Assembly (NCBI RefSeq): GCF_029964055.1
Contig: NZ_CP124836.1
Span: 3,286,001 to 3,350,000 of the forward strand
From: Arthrobacter sp. EM1
GTDB lineage: Bacteria > Actinomycetota > Actinomycetes > Actinomycetales > Micrococcaceae
DNA length: 64,000 bases
Reading direction: 5' to 3'
The notes under the pieces are model-generated. The model did no database searches. It was not told where the DNA came from and was given only the letters and a program-made list of their open reading frames with translations. Shown here piece after piece: positions 8,911 through 17,337 of this stretch (position 1 is the first letter of the stretch; every line of letters starts with the position of its first letter). A program made the position numbers and the translations under genes.

Positions 8911-9276
8911 ATGACGCCAGCCAATAACCCCCACCACAGTCCGCTCACCGCAGTATCGTCAGGCGGTGGCCTGAAGACTGCGAGCCCGCTCTCCCAAGCC
9001 GTGCACCGCGGCTCATCCGCCCACCACCCCCGCGGGGGCCAGCTGAACCCTCACTTGCCCACCCTTGTTGAGGCCGACTATGTGGGCAGCCCGTTCTGCG
9101 AACGCTGCGGGAACGACGAGTTCATCTACCTTGAGACATTTGTTCCTGCCACGCACCGGAGGGACGGCTCCATCAACAAGCTGGGCGAAGTCACCTACTT
9201 CTGCTCCGGATGCGACGACTTCTCCGCCCATGCGGTGCCTGCCTCGTGGGTTCCGCCAGGCTGGTACTTCGGCTGA
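8911..9276 (+). CDS. Hypothetical zinc-ribbon protein
   Basis: Encodes 121 residues from the ATG at 8911; upstream in-frame sequence is not protein-like. The N-terminal 50 residues are low-complexity (Ser, His, Pro, Gly). The C-terminal half has two CxxC knuckles (Cys63/Cys66 in FCERCGND and Cys98/Cys101 in FCSGCDD), consistent with a zinc ribbon, and ends SWVPPGWYFG. A strong hairpin terminator follows. It stands alone, with no recognised partners and no assignable function. Confidence 0.65.
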   Translation: MTPANNPHHSPLTAVSSGGGLKTASPLSQAVHRGSSAHHPRGGQLNPHLPTLVEADYVGSPFCERCGNDEFIYLETFVPATHRRDGSINKLGEVTYFCSGCDDFSAHAVPASWVPPGWYFG

Positions 9277-9312
9277 GTCCGGTCCGGGGCACGCCGCGCC
9301 CCAAAATCAATG

Positions 9313-9349
9313 AGCCGGGCGACCACTATTGGAGGGTGGTCGCCCGGCT
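9313..9349. terminator. Bidirectional intrinsic terminator
   Basis: A perfect 14-bp stem (AGCCGGGCGACCAC with GTGGTCGCCCGGCT) with a 9-base loop, followed by TGTTTAAT on the plus strand. It lies between the zinc-ribbon gene and putA, which converge, so it can serve both. Confidence 0.85.
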
Positions 9350-9379
9350 TGTTTAATCCGCCTCCCGGGAGGCAATGCC

Positions 9380-12300
9380 TTAGATCAGTGCGTCGGTGAT
9401 GTGGTTGGGGGTGCCGAACCGGTGGGCGGTGATGCTGATGGCTTGCTCGTGCAGGAAGGGCAACAGGTCAACATGTCCGGATTCGGTAGCCGGCTGGTGG
9501 TAGATGGCGAGATCGGGGCGTCCGCCGGTGGCCTGGGCCAGGACTGTGTGGTTGCCGCCAAGGAGCCTGATCCGTGTGGTTGTTGTTGTCTTCGCGGCGG
9601 CGAGCCAGTCGGCGTCGTTCTGCACTGTGGTGTCGATGCCGAGGCCGGAGAAGACCGTGTGCAGCTTGGCGGGCAGCGCCTCGCCGCTGGACACCGTCAG
9701 GGTTGAGCCGGCGAGGACTCCGGCCGCGACGGTCCGGACAAGGTGGGTGAGGGGTTCAGCGTCGGAGCGGCGGATGGTCACGGGCAGGGGCCGGTAGCGG
9801 AAGATGTTCCGCTCGGCGGCCAGCCCGGTGGCGTCCCTGGCGGTGCCAAACTCGTCCGCCCAGGCGCGGGCGTCCGAGCCCAGTGCACGCTGCAATGATT
9901 CGAATTCGACGGCGGCCATCTCGCTCCGGGCAGCCTGCAGGATCCGCTGGACGCCAGGGTGCCCTGGTTCGGTGCTTTGGGCCGCGGAGCTGGGCTTGCT
10001 GGTCCAGGTGCCGAGTCCGGTCAGGTAGTTTGGACCGCCGGCCTTGGTGCCGGCGCCGACGGCGGATTTCTTCCAGCCGCCGAAGGGCTGGCGCTGCACA
10101 ATGGCGCCGGTGATACCGCGGTTGACGTACAGGTTGCCCGCCTGGACGGTGTCAAGCCACAAGCCGACTTCCTCCGGATCCAGGGAGTGCAGACCGGACG
10201 TGAGGCCGTAGTCGATCTGGTTCTGGATCGCGATTGCCTCGTCCAGGGTGTCCGCGGTCATAACCCCGAGCACGGGGCCGAAGAATTCGGTGAGGTGGAA
10301 ATATGAGCCGCGGCGCACGCCGTTGCGCACGCCCGGGCTCCAGAGCCTGCCGGTGTCATCAAGTTTCCGGGGCTCCACTGCCCAGGACTCGCCTTCGCCG
10401 AGTGTGGTGAGGGCGCTGAGCAGCTTGCCGTTGGCGGGTTCGATGATCGGGCCCATCTGGCTGGCCGGATCCTCCGGGTACCCCACCTTCAAGGACGTCA
10501 CGGCGTCGACCAACTGGTGGTGGAAGCGCCTGGATTTCGCCACCGAGCCGACGAGGATCACCAGCGAGGCCGCAGAGCACTTCTGCCCGGCGTGGCCAAA
10601 CGCGGAGTACGCGACGTCTTTGGCGGCGAGGTCGAGGTCCGCGCTCGGGGTCACAATAATGGCATTCTTACCGCTGGTCTCGGCGAGCAGGGGCAGGTCC
10701 GGGCGGAACGAACGGAATAATTCGGCCGTTTCGTAGCCGCCGGTGAGGATCACCCGGTCCACCGCGGGGTGGCCGATCAGCTGCCGGCCCAGCTCCCGCT
10801 CGCCGAGCTGAACCATGGTCAGGACGTCTCTCGGGACGCCGGCTTCCCACAGGGCCTCGACCATCACGGCGCCGCTGCGGCAAGCCTGCCTGGCGGGTTT
10901 GATGACAACGGCGGAGCCTGCGGCCAGGGCCGCGAGGGTAGAGCCGGCCGGGATGGCTACCGGGAAGTTCCACGGCGGCGTCACGACCGTGAGTGTGGCC
11001 GGCACGAAGGTGGCGCCGTCGACGTCGTCGAGTTTGCGGGCCGATTCGGCGTAGTAGTGCGCGAAGTCAACCGCCTCGCTGACCTCGGGGTCACCCTGGT
11101 CGATGGTCTTGCCGGTCTCGCTCGCCATGACCTCAAGCAGCTCAGCGCGGCGGGATTCCAGGACGTCGCCGGCGCGGTGCAGGATTTCGGCCCGCTCGGC
11201 TCCGGACAGTGCGCCCCAGGCCTTGCCCTTCGCCACGGCGGTCGCGATGACGGTCTCAAGGCTAGCCTCGTCATGGATGGTGGCCGCTTCCACGGCCGCG
11301 TTGCCCAGAGTCGAGTGCGGAACCCGCTCCAGGATGGCCCGGCCCCAATCGCGGTTCGCCGGCAGCGACGGATCGGTGTCCGGGGTGTTCGCAAAGGCGT
11401 CGCGCGGCATCGGCATGGCCGGGAGTGCGCGGTTCTGCCGCCTGTTCGGGCCGGGCACCGTGCCGTCCAAGTCGGCGAGGGAGGCGAGGAAGCGCTCCTT
11501 CTCTCGCTCGAAGAGGGAGCGGCTTTCTGGGGAGTTCCCCCCGAGTTCGAACACGGCGGACATGAAGTTTTCCTGGCTGGCGCCTTCCTCGAGGCGGCGG
11601 ATCAGGTACGCGATCGCGACGTCGAACTCGGCCGGGTGCACCACTGGTGTGTAGAGCAGCAGCGAACCGACGTCCTTCCTGACCGCTTCCGCCTGGCCCT
11701 GGGCCATCCCCAACAGCATCTCGAACTCGATCCCGGACTCCACACCGCGCTGTTTGGCCAGCAACCAGGCGAACGCAATATCGAAGAGATTATGACCGGC
11801 CACACCGATCCGGATGTTCCCGATCCGGTCCGGGTGCAGCGCGTAATTGATGACGCGCTTGTAGTTGGTATCCGAATCCTGCTTCGTTCCCCAGGTGGCG
11901 AGCGGCCAGTCATGCAATGACGCTTCGACCTGCTCCATCGGCAGGTTCGCGCCCTTCACCACACGGACCTTGACCGCGGCGCCCCCGCCGGCGCGGCGCG
12001 CGGCAGCCCAGTCCTGCAGCCTGACCATCGCGGACAGCGCGTCCGGGAGGTAGGCCTGGAGCACAATGCCGGCCGCCAGGTTCTTGAACTCGGGCTTATC
12101 AAGGATCCGGGTGAAGACCGCGATGGTCAGATCCAGATCCTTGTATTCCTCCATGTCCAGATTGATGAACTTCGCCACCGGGAAGGACGCCGCCCGGGCG
12201 AACAGCGGGGTCAGCTTCTCCACCACATGCTCCACGGCCTCATCAAACGCCCACGGCGAGTGCGGGGCGACCGTCGAGGAAACCTTGATCGAGACGTAGT

Positions 12301-12886
12301 CAACGTCCGGACGGGCAAGGAGCGTATGGGTGCCCTCAAGCCGGCGGGAGGCCTCGTGCTCACCGAGCACTGCCTCGCCCAGGAGATTGACGTTGAGCTT
12401 GATGCCGTCCTTGCGGATCTTCGCGATGGCGGGACCGAGCTTGGCGTGGGTCGCGTCAACGATCAGGTGCCCCACCATCTCACGCAGCACCCGGCGTGCG
12501 ATCGGGATAACCAAGCGCGGCAGCAACGGGGCCATGGTGCCGCCGAGCCGGACGGCGCCGCGCATGTACCAGGGCAGGAAAGCGGGCACCTTGGGTGCCA
12601 GCGCCGCGAGGTTCCGCGCTGCAACTCCCAGGTCCTCGGGACGGACGACGCCGTCGACGAATCCGACGGTGAAGTCGAGGCCGTTCGGGTCCTTCAACAC
12701 CCCGGCGAGCTGGGCGGCCGAGGCATCAACCGGAACGCTTGCCGCCGCGGACAGCCAGCGACGCACCAACCCGATCGTCTCTTCCGACAGGGCGGTGGCC
12801 TCAAGGACCGCAGAGTCGTCCGAAAAGGTTGTCTGCTCGGCCGCGTTGCCGGCCTTCACACCGGACTCCGTTGAAACGTTGGTCAT
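9380..12886 (-). CDS. putA: Bifunctional proline dehydrogenase / L-glutamate-gamma-semialdehyde dehydrogenase
   Basis: 1168 residues. The FAD-dependent proline dehydrogenase barrel occupies about 100-470 (VDYVSIKVSS, KFINLDMEEYKDLDLT, VKVRVVKGANLPMEQVEA, FEMLLGMAQGQ). The NAD-dependent aldehyde dehydrogenase occupies about 540-1020, with TPPWNFPVAIPAGSTLAALAAGSAV, the LLAETSGKNAIIV motif and the catalytic cysteine in HAGQKCSAASLVIL (about residue 770). A C-terminal region of about 150 residues follows, as in other long PutA proteins. There is no N-terminal ribbon-helix-helix domain, so unlike E. coli PutA it should not act as its own repressor. It oxidises proline to glutamate, feeding electrons to quinone. 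Neighbours are a permease and a LysR regulator, and its promoter shares a 30-bp element with the permease. Confidence 0.95.
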   Translation of the reverse strand: MTNVSTESGVKAGNAAEQTTFSDDSAVLEATALSEETIGLVRRWLSAAASVPVDASAAQLAGVLKDPNGLDFTVGFVDGVVRPEDLGVAARNLAALAPKVPAFLPWYMRGAVRLGGTMAPLLPRLVIPIARRVLREMVGHLIVDATHAKLGPAIAKIRKDGIKLNVNLLGEAVLGEHEASRRLEGTHTLLARPDVDYVSIKVSSTVAPHSPWAFDEAVEHVVEKLTPLFARAASFPVAKFINLDMEEYKDLDLTIAVFTRILDKPEFKNLAAGIVLQAYLPDALSAMVRLQDWAAARRAGGGAAVKVRVVKGANLPMEQVEASLHDWPLATWGTKQDSDTNYKRVINYALHPDRIGNIRIGVAGHNLFDIAFAWLLAKQRGVESGIEFEMLLGMAQGQAEAVRKDVGSLLLYTPVVHPAEFDVAIAYLIRRLEEGASQENFMSAVFELGGNSPESRSLFEREKERFLASLADLDGTVPGPNRRQNRALPAMPMPRDAFANTPDTDPSLPANRDWGRAILERVPHSTLGNAAVEAATIHDEASLETVIATAVAKGKAWGALSGAERAEILHRAGDVLESRRAELLEVMASETGKTIDQGDPEVSEAVDFAHYYAESARKLDDVDGATFVPATLTVVTPPWNFPVAIPAGSTLAALAAGSAVVIKPARQACRSGAVMVEALWEAGVPRDVLTMVQLGERELGRQLIGHPAVDRVILTGGYETAELFRSFRPDLPLLAETSGKNAIIVTPSADLDLAAKDVAYSAFGHAGQKCSAASLVILVGSVAKSRRFHHQLVDAVTSLKVGYPEDPASQMGPIIEPANGKLLSALTTLGEGESWAVEPRKLDDTGRLWSPGVRNGVRRGSYFHLTEFFGPVLGVMTADTLDEAIAIQNQIDYGLTSGLHSLDPEEVGLWLDTVQAGNLYVNRGITGAIVQRQPFGGWKKSAVGAGTKAGGPNYLTGLGTWTSKPSSAAQSTEPGHPGVQRILQAARSEMAAVEFESLQRALGSDARAWADEFGTARDATGLAAERNIFRYRPLPVTIRRSDAEPLTHLVRTVAAGVLAGSTLTVSSGEALPAKLHTVFSGLGIDTTVQNDADWLAAAKTTTTTRIRLLGGNHTVLAQATGGRPDLAIYHQPATESGHVDLLPFLHEQAISITAHRFGTPNHITDALI

Positions 12887-12930
12887 GGCTGCACTCGTTC
12901 TTTCTCAAAAATGTGGACCGTTCTTGTTTC

Positions 12931-12960
12931 AGTATGCGACCGGATTTTCATAAGATAAAG
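12931..12960 (-). promoter_or_regulatory. Shared upstream element of putA
   Basis: Lies 45 bp upstream of the putA start. On the plus strand it contains AGTATGC, CCGGATT and AGATAAAG in that order. The permease upstream region carries the same blocks with the same total length of 30 bp (14712-14741). It probably includes promoter hexamers (CATACT on the coding strand resembles a -10) and a regulator site. Confidence 0.65.
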
Positions 12961-13018
12961 CGATGTTTTTCGAGCAATACTGGTCAGAAAATCGAACGTT
13001 TTGCCCGCCACGCCAAAC

Positions 13019-13179
13019 GACCCTCCCTCACCTCCGGCGCTGATTCGCACGGCCCTCCCTCACTTCCGTCGGGAAACCACGAAACCCTCTCCCACAAGAT
13101 GAGAGAGGGTTCGCCGATCGTGGACCGGAGTTGAGGGAGCGTCGGGGGAAACACGACCGGAGCTGAGGGAGCGTCGGGG
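13019..13179. repeat. Cluster of inverted 20-bp units around a hairpin (REP-like)
   Basis: Two units of the form CCTCCCTCACxTCCG (from 13019 and 13051) face two units of the reverse complement CCGGAGxTGAGGGAGCGTC (from 13125 and 13157). Between them is a 9-bp hairpin (13083-13091 with 13103-13111). The cluster starts upstream of putA and abuts the permease stop codon. It can fold into nested stems and may terminate the permease transcript or be a mobile REP-like element. Confidence 0.7.
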
Positions 13180-14643
13180 CTAGCCGATGTGGCGGTGCAT
13201 CTCCACGGCTTCTTCGTGCCGGGGGCTGTCGGGATTCATCAGTGAGTGCTTTCGGCCGTAGCCGAAGTAGATGACAAGACCAACGACGAGCCAGACGCCG
13301 AATCGCAGCCAGGTCTCCCAGTGCAGTTGAAACATCAGGAACCCGGAAGCCAGTACACCGAAGGCCGGAACGAGGGGCATCAGCGGCAGCCGGAACGTGC
13401 GCGGGGCGTCGGGTTTTTTGTAGCGGAACACGATCACCGAGAAGCAGACGACGACGAACGCGGCCAGGATGCCGATGTTGGTCAGGTCGGCGACTGCCTT
13501 GATCGGGAATACCCCGGCCAGCAGTGCCGAAGCGACGCCGGCAATCCAGGTCACGCGCTGCGGGGTGCCGTGGCGGTCGGTCTTGGCGAACCAGCCGGGG
13601 AGCAGGCCGTCGCGGCTCATCGAGAACCAGACGCGGGTGACGCCGAGCAGGAAGGTGAGCATCACGGTCAGGATCGACAGCACGGCAAAGACCGAGATAA
13701 TCGTGGCGATGACCGGCAGGCCGACACCGTTGAACGCGGAGGCGAAGCCGGCCTTGGGGTCGATGTCCTTGAAATTCTGCATGCCGGTGAGCACCAGGGT
13801 GGCGGCAACGTACAGGAGCATCGCGATGATCAGGGACATAATGATGGCCTTCGGCATGTGCTTCTTGCCGTCGGTCGCCTCTTCCGCTGCGGTACTCATG
13901 GCGTCGTATCCGAACACTGCGAAGAACACGGTGGCCGCGCCTGCCACCACCGGACCGAAGCCGCTGGGCATAAACGGGTTGTAGTTCCCCGTGTCGATGT
14001 AGAAGATGCCCAGGCCGATGATGAACAGGATCAGGACCACCTTGATCCCTACGGCTACAAGTTCGAAGCGGCCAAAAGTCTTGGTGCCGCGGGACAGGAT
14101 CCAGGTCACGAGCAGGCAGACGGCGATCGCCGGGAGGTTGATGATTCCCCCGGTGCCCTCGTCCGGCGTCGCGGTCATCCAGGCGGGCATGTGCACGCCG
14201 ATGCCGGTCAGGAACGCATCGAAATACCCGGAAATGCCGATGGCCACAACAGCCACGATCGCAATGTACTCCAGCAGCAGGTCCCAGCCGATGAACCAGC
14301 CGATGATTTCCCCGAGGGCCACGTAGCCGTACGTGTATGCCGAGCCGGCCCGGGGGATCATTCCGGCGAATTCCGCGTAGGACAGCGCGGCAGCCGCGGA
14401 GGCGAGGCCCGCGATCAGGAAGGAAAACAGTACGGCCGGTCCGACGCCGGGTTCGGACTCGCTGCCATGGGCCACCAGGCCCGCCAGGGAAAAGATGCCG
14501 ACGCCGATGATACCGCCGACGCCGATGGCCGTCAGCTGCCATAGCCCAAGGCTCTTGAAAAGCCCGCTATGAAGGCTTTCTTCCTCGATGTCGTCGATTG
14601 GCTTGCGCCGCAAGATCGACCTGGTCATGTCTTGTGCGTTCAT
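13180..14643 (-). CDS. APC-family amino-acid permease (YfnA/CAT-like)
   Basis: 487 residues with about twelve helices. The start reads LRRKPIDDIEEESLHSGLFKSLGLWQLTAIGVGGIIGVGIFSLAG, including the GxGIF-type helix-1 motif of amino-acid/polyamine/organocation permeases. AALSYAEFAGMIPRAGSAYTYGYVALGEIIGWFIGWDLLLEY is the usual helix 2-3 region of cationic amino-acid transporter (CAT/YfnA) members. It is divergent from a LysR gene and shares an upstream element with putA, which suggests that it imports proline or a related amino acid for PutA. That substrate is inferred from context only, since the subfamily usually carries other amino acids. Confidence 0.85.
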   Translation of the reverse strand: MNAQDMTRSILRRKPIDDIEEESLHSGLFKSLGLWQLTAIGVGGIIGVGIFSLAGLVAHGSESEPGVGPAVLFSFLIAGLASAAAALSYAEFAGMIPRAGSAYTYGYVALGEIIGWFIGWDLLLEYIAIVAVVAIGISGYFDAFLTGIGVHMPAWMTATPDEGTGGIINLPAIAVCLLVTWILSRGTKTFGRFELVAVGIKVVLILFIIGLGIFYIDTGNYNPFMPSGFGPVVAGAATVFFAVFGYDAMSTAAEEATDGKKHMPKAIIMSLIIAMLLYVAATLVLTGMQNFKDIDPKAGFASAFNGVGLPVIATIISVFAVLSILTVMLTFLLGVTRVWFSMSRDGLLPGWFAKTDRHGTPQRVTWIAGVASALLAGVFPIKAVADLTNIGILAAFVVVCFSVIVFRYKKPDAPRTFRLPLMPLVPAFGVLASGFLMFQLHWETWLRFGVWLVVGLVIYFGYGRKHSLMNPDSPRHEEAVEMHRHIG

Positions 14644-14711
14644 TTTCAGGGTCTCCCGTTTGGTGTGGCACCCATCAACCCACCCTGTGATGGGGGTAAC
14701 TCAACGACAAC

Positions 14712-14741
14712 AGTATGCAAGCCGGATTGCATTAGATAAAG
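14712..14741 (-). promoter_or_regulatory. Shared upstream element of the APC permease
   Basis: The counterpart of the putA element, about 70 bp upstream of the permease start and in the same orientation relative to its gene. AGTATGC, CCGGATT and AGATAAAG are identical, with one-base shifts in the linkers. It sits in the intergenic region shared with the divergent LysR gene, the likely regulator. Confidence 0.65.
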
Positions 14742-14750
14742 TGAATTCTC

Positions 14751-14768
14751 CTAATCAATAACCATTAG
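14751..14768. promoter_or_regulatory. Inverted repeat 20 bp upstream of the LysR start
   Basis: CTAAT and ATTAG arms separated by 8 bases, immediately before the LysR gene. The position fits an autoregulatory operator; the arms are short, so this is tentative. Confidence 0.35.
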
Positions 14769-14787
14769 ATTTCACAAAGGAATAGCG

Positions 14788-15699
14788 ATGCTGGATGTCC
14801 GGCGATTGCGCCTGTTGCGCGAACTGAAAATCCGCGGCACCCTGGTCGCGGTAGCGGAAGCGCTGCAGTACAGCCCGTCGTCGGTGTCGCAGCAGCTGGC
14901 ACTGCTGGAAAAGGAGGCCGGCGTCGAACTGCTTCGCAAAACCGGTCGCCGGGTTCAGCTCACCCCGCAGGCCGAAGTCCTGGTAGCCCACACGGCCCAT
15001 TTGCTGGAAACGCTGGAACAGGCCGAGGCGGACCTGGCAGCCTCCCTCACGACAGTGACCGGCACCGTTCGGATGGCCGTTTTCCAGTCCGCGGCGCTGG
15101 CACTGATGCCTGACGCGCTCACCCGTATGTCCTCACGCTATCCCGAGGTGAGGGTTGAAATGACCCAGCAGGAACCCGAAACGGCACTCCACGAAACGTG
15201 GGCCCGCGATTTCGACCTGGTGATTGCCGAGCAGTACCCCGGACACGCAGCACCCCGGTATGCCGAGCTCGACCGCGTCCGGCTCACAGGCGATGCGATC
15301 CGCCTCGCGGTTCCGCCCGCCGCCGCCGACCGCGCGGCAATAACGTCCCTCGCGGAGACCGCCGGGATGGCGTGGGTGATGGAACCCCGCGGGGCCGCGT
15401 CGCGGCATTGGGCAGAGCAGGCTTGCCGCAGCGCCGGCTTTGAGCCCGACGTCCGGTTCGAAACGGCTGACCTGCAGGCGCAGATCCGGCTGATCGAATC
15501 CGGCAACGCCGTGGCCCTTATGCCTGACCTCGTCTGGACCGGAAGAGGCACGACGGCGGATCTGATCACCCTGCCGGGTGATCCGCACCGGACCATCTTC
15601 ACTTCGGTGCGGCGTTCCAGCGTCAAGCGCCCGGCAATCCTGGCCGCGCGAGAGATCCTGGCCGAGACCGCCGCGTCCATCCCGCCCGCGGGCCCGTAA
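14788..15699 (+). CDS. LysR-family transcriptional regulator, divergent from the permease
   Basis: 303 residues. The DNA-binding domain reads MLDVRRLRLLRELKIRGTLVAVAEALQYSPSSVSQQLALLEKEAGVELLRKTGRRVQLTPQAEVLV, with an effector domain from about residue 90 (VRMAVFQSAALALMPDALTRMSSRYPEVRVEM). AAAGG precedes the ATG. The divergent permease and the shared element upstream of putA make this the best candidate activator of the putA/permease pair. Confidence 0.88.
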   Translation: MLDVRRLRLLRELKIRGTLVAVAEALQYSPSSVSQQLALLEKEAGVELLRKTGRRVQLTPQAEVLVAHTAHLLETLEQAEADLAASLTTVTGTVRMAVFQSAALALMPDALTRMSSRYPEVRVEMTQQEPETALHETWARDFDLVIAEQYPGHAAPRYAELDRVRLTGDAIRLAVPPAAADRAAITSLAETAGMAWVMEPRGAASRHWAEQACRSAGFEPDVRFETADLQAQIRLIESGNAVALMPDLVWTGRGTTADLITLPGDPHRTIFTSVRRSSVKRPAILAAREILAETAASIPPAGP

Positions 15700-15764
15700 T
15701 ATGGCGGGTCGGCGCCCCCTGGCGCACAGCGCCGCCGGCGGACCGGCGCTAGACTGGTGGCGTT

Positions 15765-16193
15765 ATGAACCGCACAATATTCAAGTCCAAAATCCACCGC
15801 GCCACGGTCACGCACGCGGACCTCCACTACGTCGGATCGGTCACCGTGGACCTGGATCTGCTGGACGCCGCCGACATCCTTCCCGGCGAGCTGGTATCCA
15901 TCGTCGACGTCACCAACGGTGCCCGGCTTGAGACGTACACAATCGCCGGCGAGCGCGGTTCCGGGGTCATTGGCATCAACGGTGCCGCCGCACACCTGAT
16001 GCACGAGAACGACATCATCATTCTGATCACCTACGCCCAAATGACCACGGACGAGGCCAAGGCCTATCGTCCCAGGGTGGTCCATGTGGATAAGGACAAC
16101 AACATCGTCCAGATCGGCTCCGACCCCGCGGAGGCTCATACGCCGGGGACCATGCGTCCGCCGTTCGCGCTGGATAACGCAACACTTAGCTGA
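15765..16193 (+). CDS. panD: Aspartate 1-decarboxylase (pro-enzyme)
   Basis: 142 residues beginning [29 protein letters not shown]. Gly24-Ser25 is the self-cleavage site that generates the pyruvoyl cofactor, and K9, R54 and the [17 protein letters not shown] stretch are family-typical. The enzyme makes beta-alanine for pantothenate and coenzyme A. Actinobacterial members end somewhat longer than the 126-residue E. coli enzyme, as here. No other pan gene is nearby. Confidence 0.95.
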   Translation: MNRTIFKSKIHRATVTHADLHYVGSVTVDLDLLDAADILPGELVSIVDVTNGARLETYTIAGERGSGVIGINGAAAHLMHENDIIILITYAQMTTDEAKAYRPRVVHVDKDNNIVQIGSDPAEAHTPGTMRPPFALDNATLS

Positions 16194-16284
16194 CGCCGAG
16201 CCGCCGCGCCGGCGGAGTGTCCACGCCGTAACGGGCACCAGGAGTAAATAAAGCTGATTACTCTTGGCAGGTGACTGCCACCCT

Positions 16285-17235
16285 ATGCCTGACGCCGACG
16301 GCCACCACATGCTAGGCGTTCTCGCCGGATTCTTTGTGGTGTGGTGCATCATCCTGGTGGGCATGTTCGTCGGCCGGCGCGGGATCCTGGGTACGAACGC
16401 CCGCTCCGTGCTCAGTGCGTTGACCTTCTTTGTTGCCAGCCCCGCACTGCTTTTCGAAACGCTCGGCAAGGCTCGTCTGGACGACGTCTTCGCGGCGCCC
16501 CTGCTGGTCACAGCAGCCGGTGCCATCACCACTGCGGCGCTTTTCTTCGTCATTGTCCGCGTCCTCCTGAAGCGTTCCGTGCCGGAATCGCTGATGTCCT
16601 CGATGGGCGCCTCGCTGGCCAATTCCGCCAACCTAGGCATCCCGATCGCCGCCTTCGTCCTTGGCGACGCCAGCTACGTGGCTCCCCTGCTGATCTTCCA
16701 GCTGGCCTTCTTCACGCCGCTGTTCCTGATGGCCCTCGACGCCACGACAAGCAACCACCGGACCACACCGCTGGGTTTCGGGCTGATGATCCTGCGAAAT
16801 CCGATGATCGTGGGCTCCGGACTCGGCCTGCTCGTGGCGGGGACCGGCTGGCGGGTCCCCGATCTCGTGATGCAGCCAATCCACCTGATCGGCGGCGCCG
16901 CGATTCCGGCCATGCTGATCGCCTTTGGCATGAGCCTCAATGGGTCCCGGCCCCTGCAGGCCTCTGCGGGCCGGCGTCTCGACACCCTGCTGGCAAGCGG
17001 GTTCAAGCTCGTTGTGCATCCCGCGCTGGCTTACGTTTTCGCGCGCTTCCTCCTTGGCATGGAAGAGCAAGAGCTATTTGCGGTGGTGGTCACGTCGGCG
17101 TTGCCCACGGCGCAGAACGTGTTCGTTGCCGCAAGCCGCTACCAGACCGGGCTCACGGTCGCGAAGGACACCGTGCTCGTCACCACAGTCGTCGCAGTGC
17201 CCGCCATGATCTGCGTGGCACTGCTCCTCGCCTGA
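16285..17235 (+). CDS. AEC-family transporter (auxin efflux carrier-like)
   Basis: About 316 residues with ten hydrophobic helices: VLAGFFVVWCIILVGMFVGRRGILGTNARSVLSALTFFVASPALLFETLGKA at the start and the central SLANSANLGIPIAAFVLGD motif typical of AEC permeases. The C-terminal half repeats the fold (LPTAQNVFVAASRYQTGLTVAKDTVLVTT). Bacterial AEC members export or import organic acids; the substrate is unknown. The start is uncertain: a TTG at 16264, the ATG at 16285 and an ATG at 16309 are all in frame, and none has an ideal ribosome-binding site. Confidence 0.82.
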   Translation: MPDADGHHMLGVLAGFFVVWCIILVGMFVGRRGILGTNARSVLSALTFFVASPALLFETLGKARLDDVFAAPLLVTAAGAITTAALFFVIVRVLLKRSVPESLMSSMGASLANSANLGIPIAAFVLGDASYVAPLLIFQLAFFTPLFLMALDATTSNHRTTPLGFGLMILRNPMIVGSGLGLLVAGTGWRVPDLVMQPIHLIGGAAIPAMLIAFGMSLNGSRPLQASAGRRLDTLLASGFKLVVHPALAYVFARFLLGMEEQELFAVVVTSALPTAQNVFVAASRYQTGLTVAKDTVLVTTVVAVPAMICVALLLA

Positions 17236-17337
17236 TACCGGCCAGGCCGTGCCCGGGTTGTTTCCCGCGCCGGTAGGCTGGGACCGGCTTTAGCCGGCCC
17301 GCGGAGATCCGGGGCACCAGCACAATATGGGGACAAA

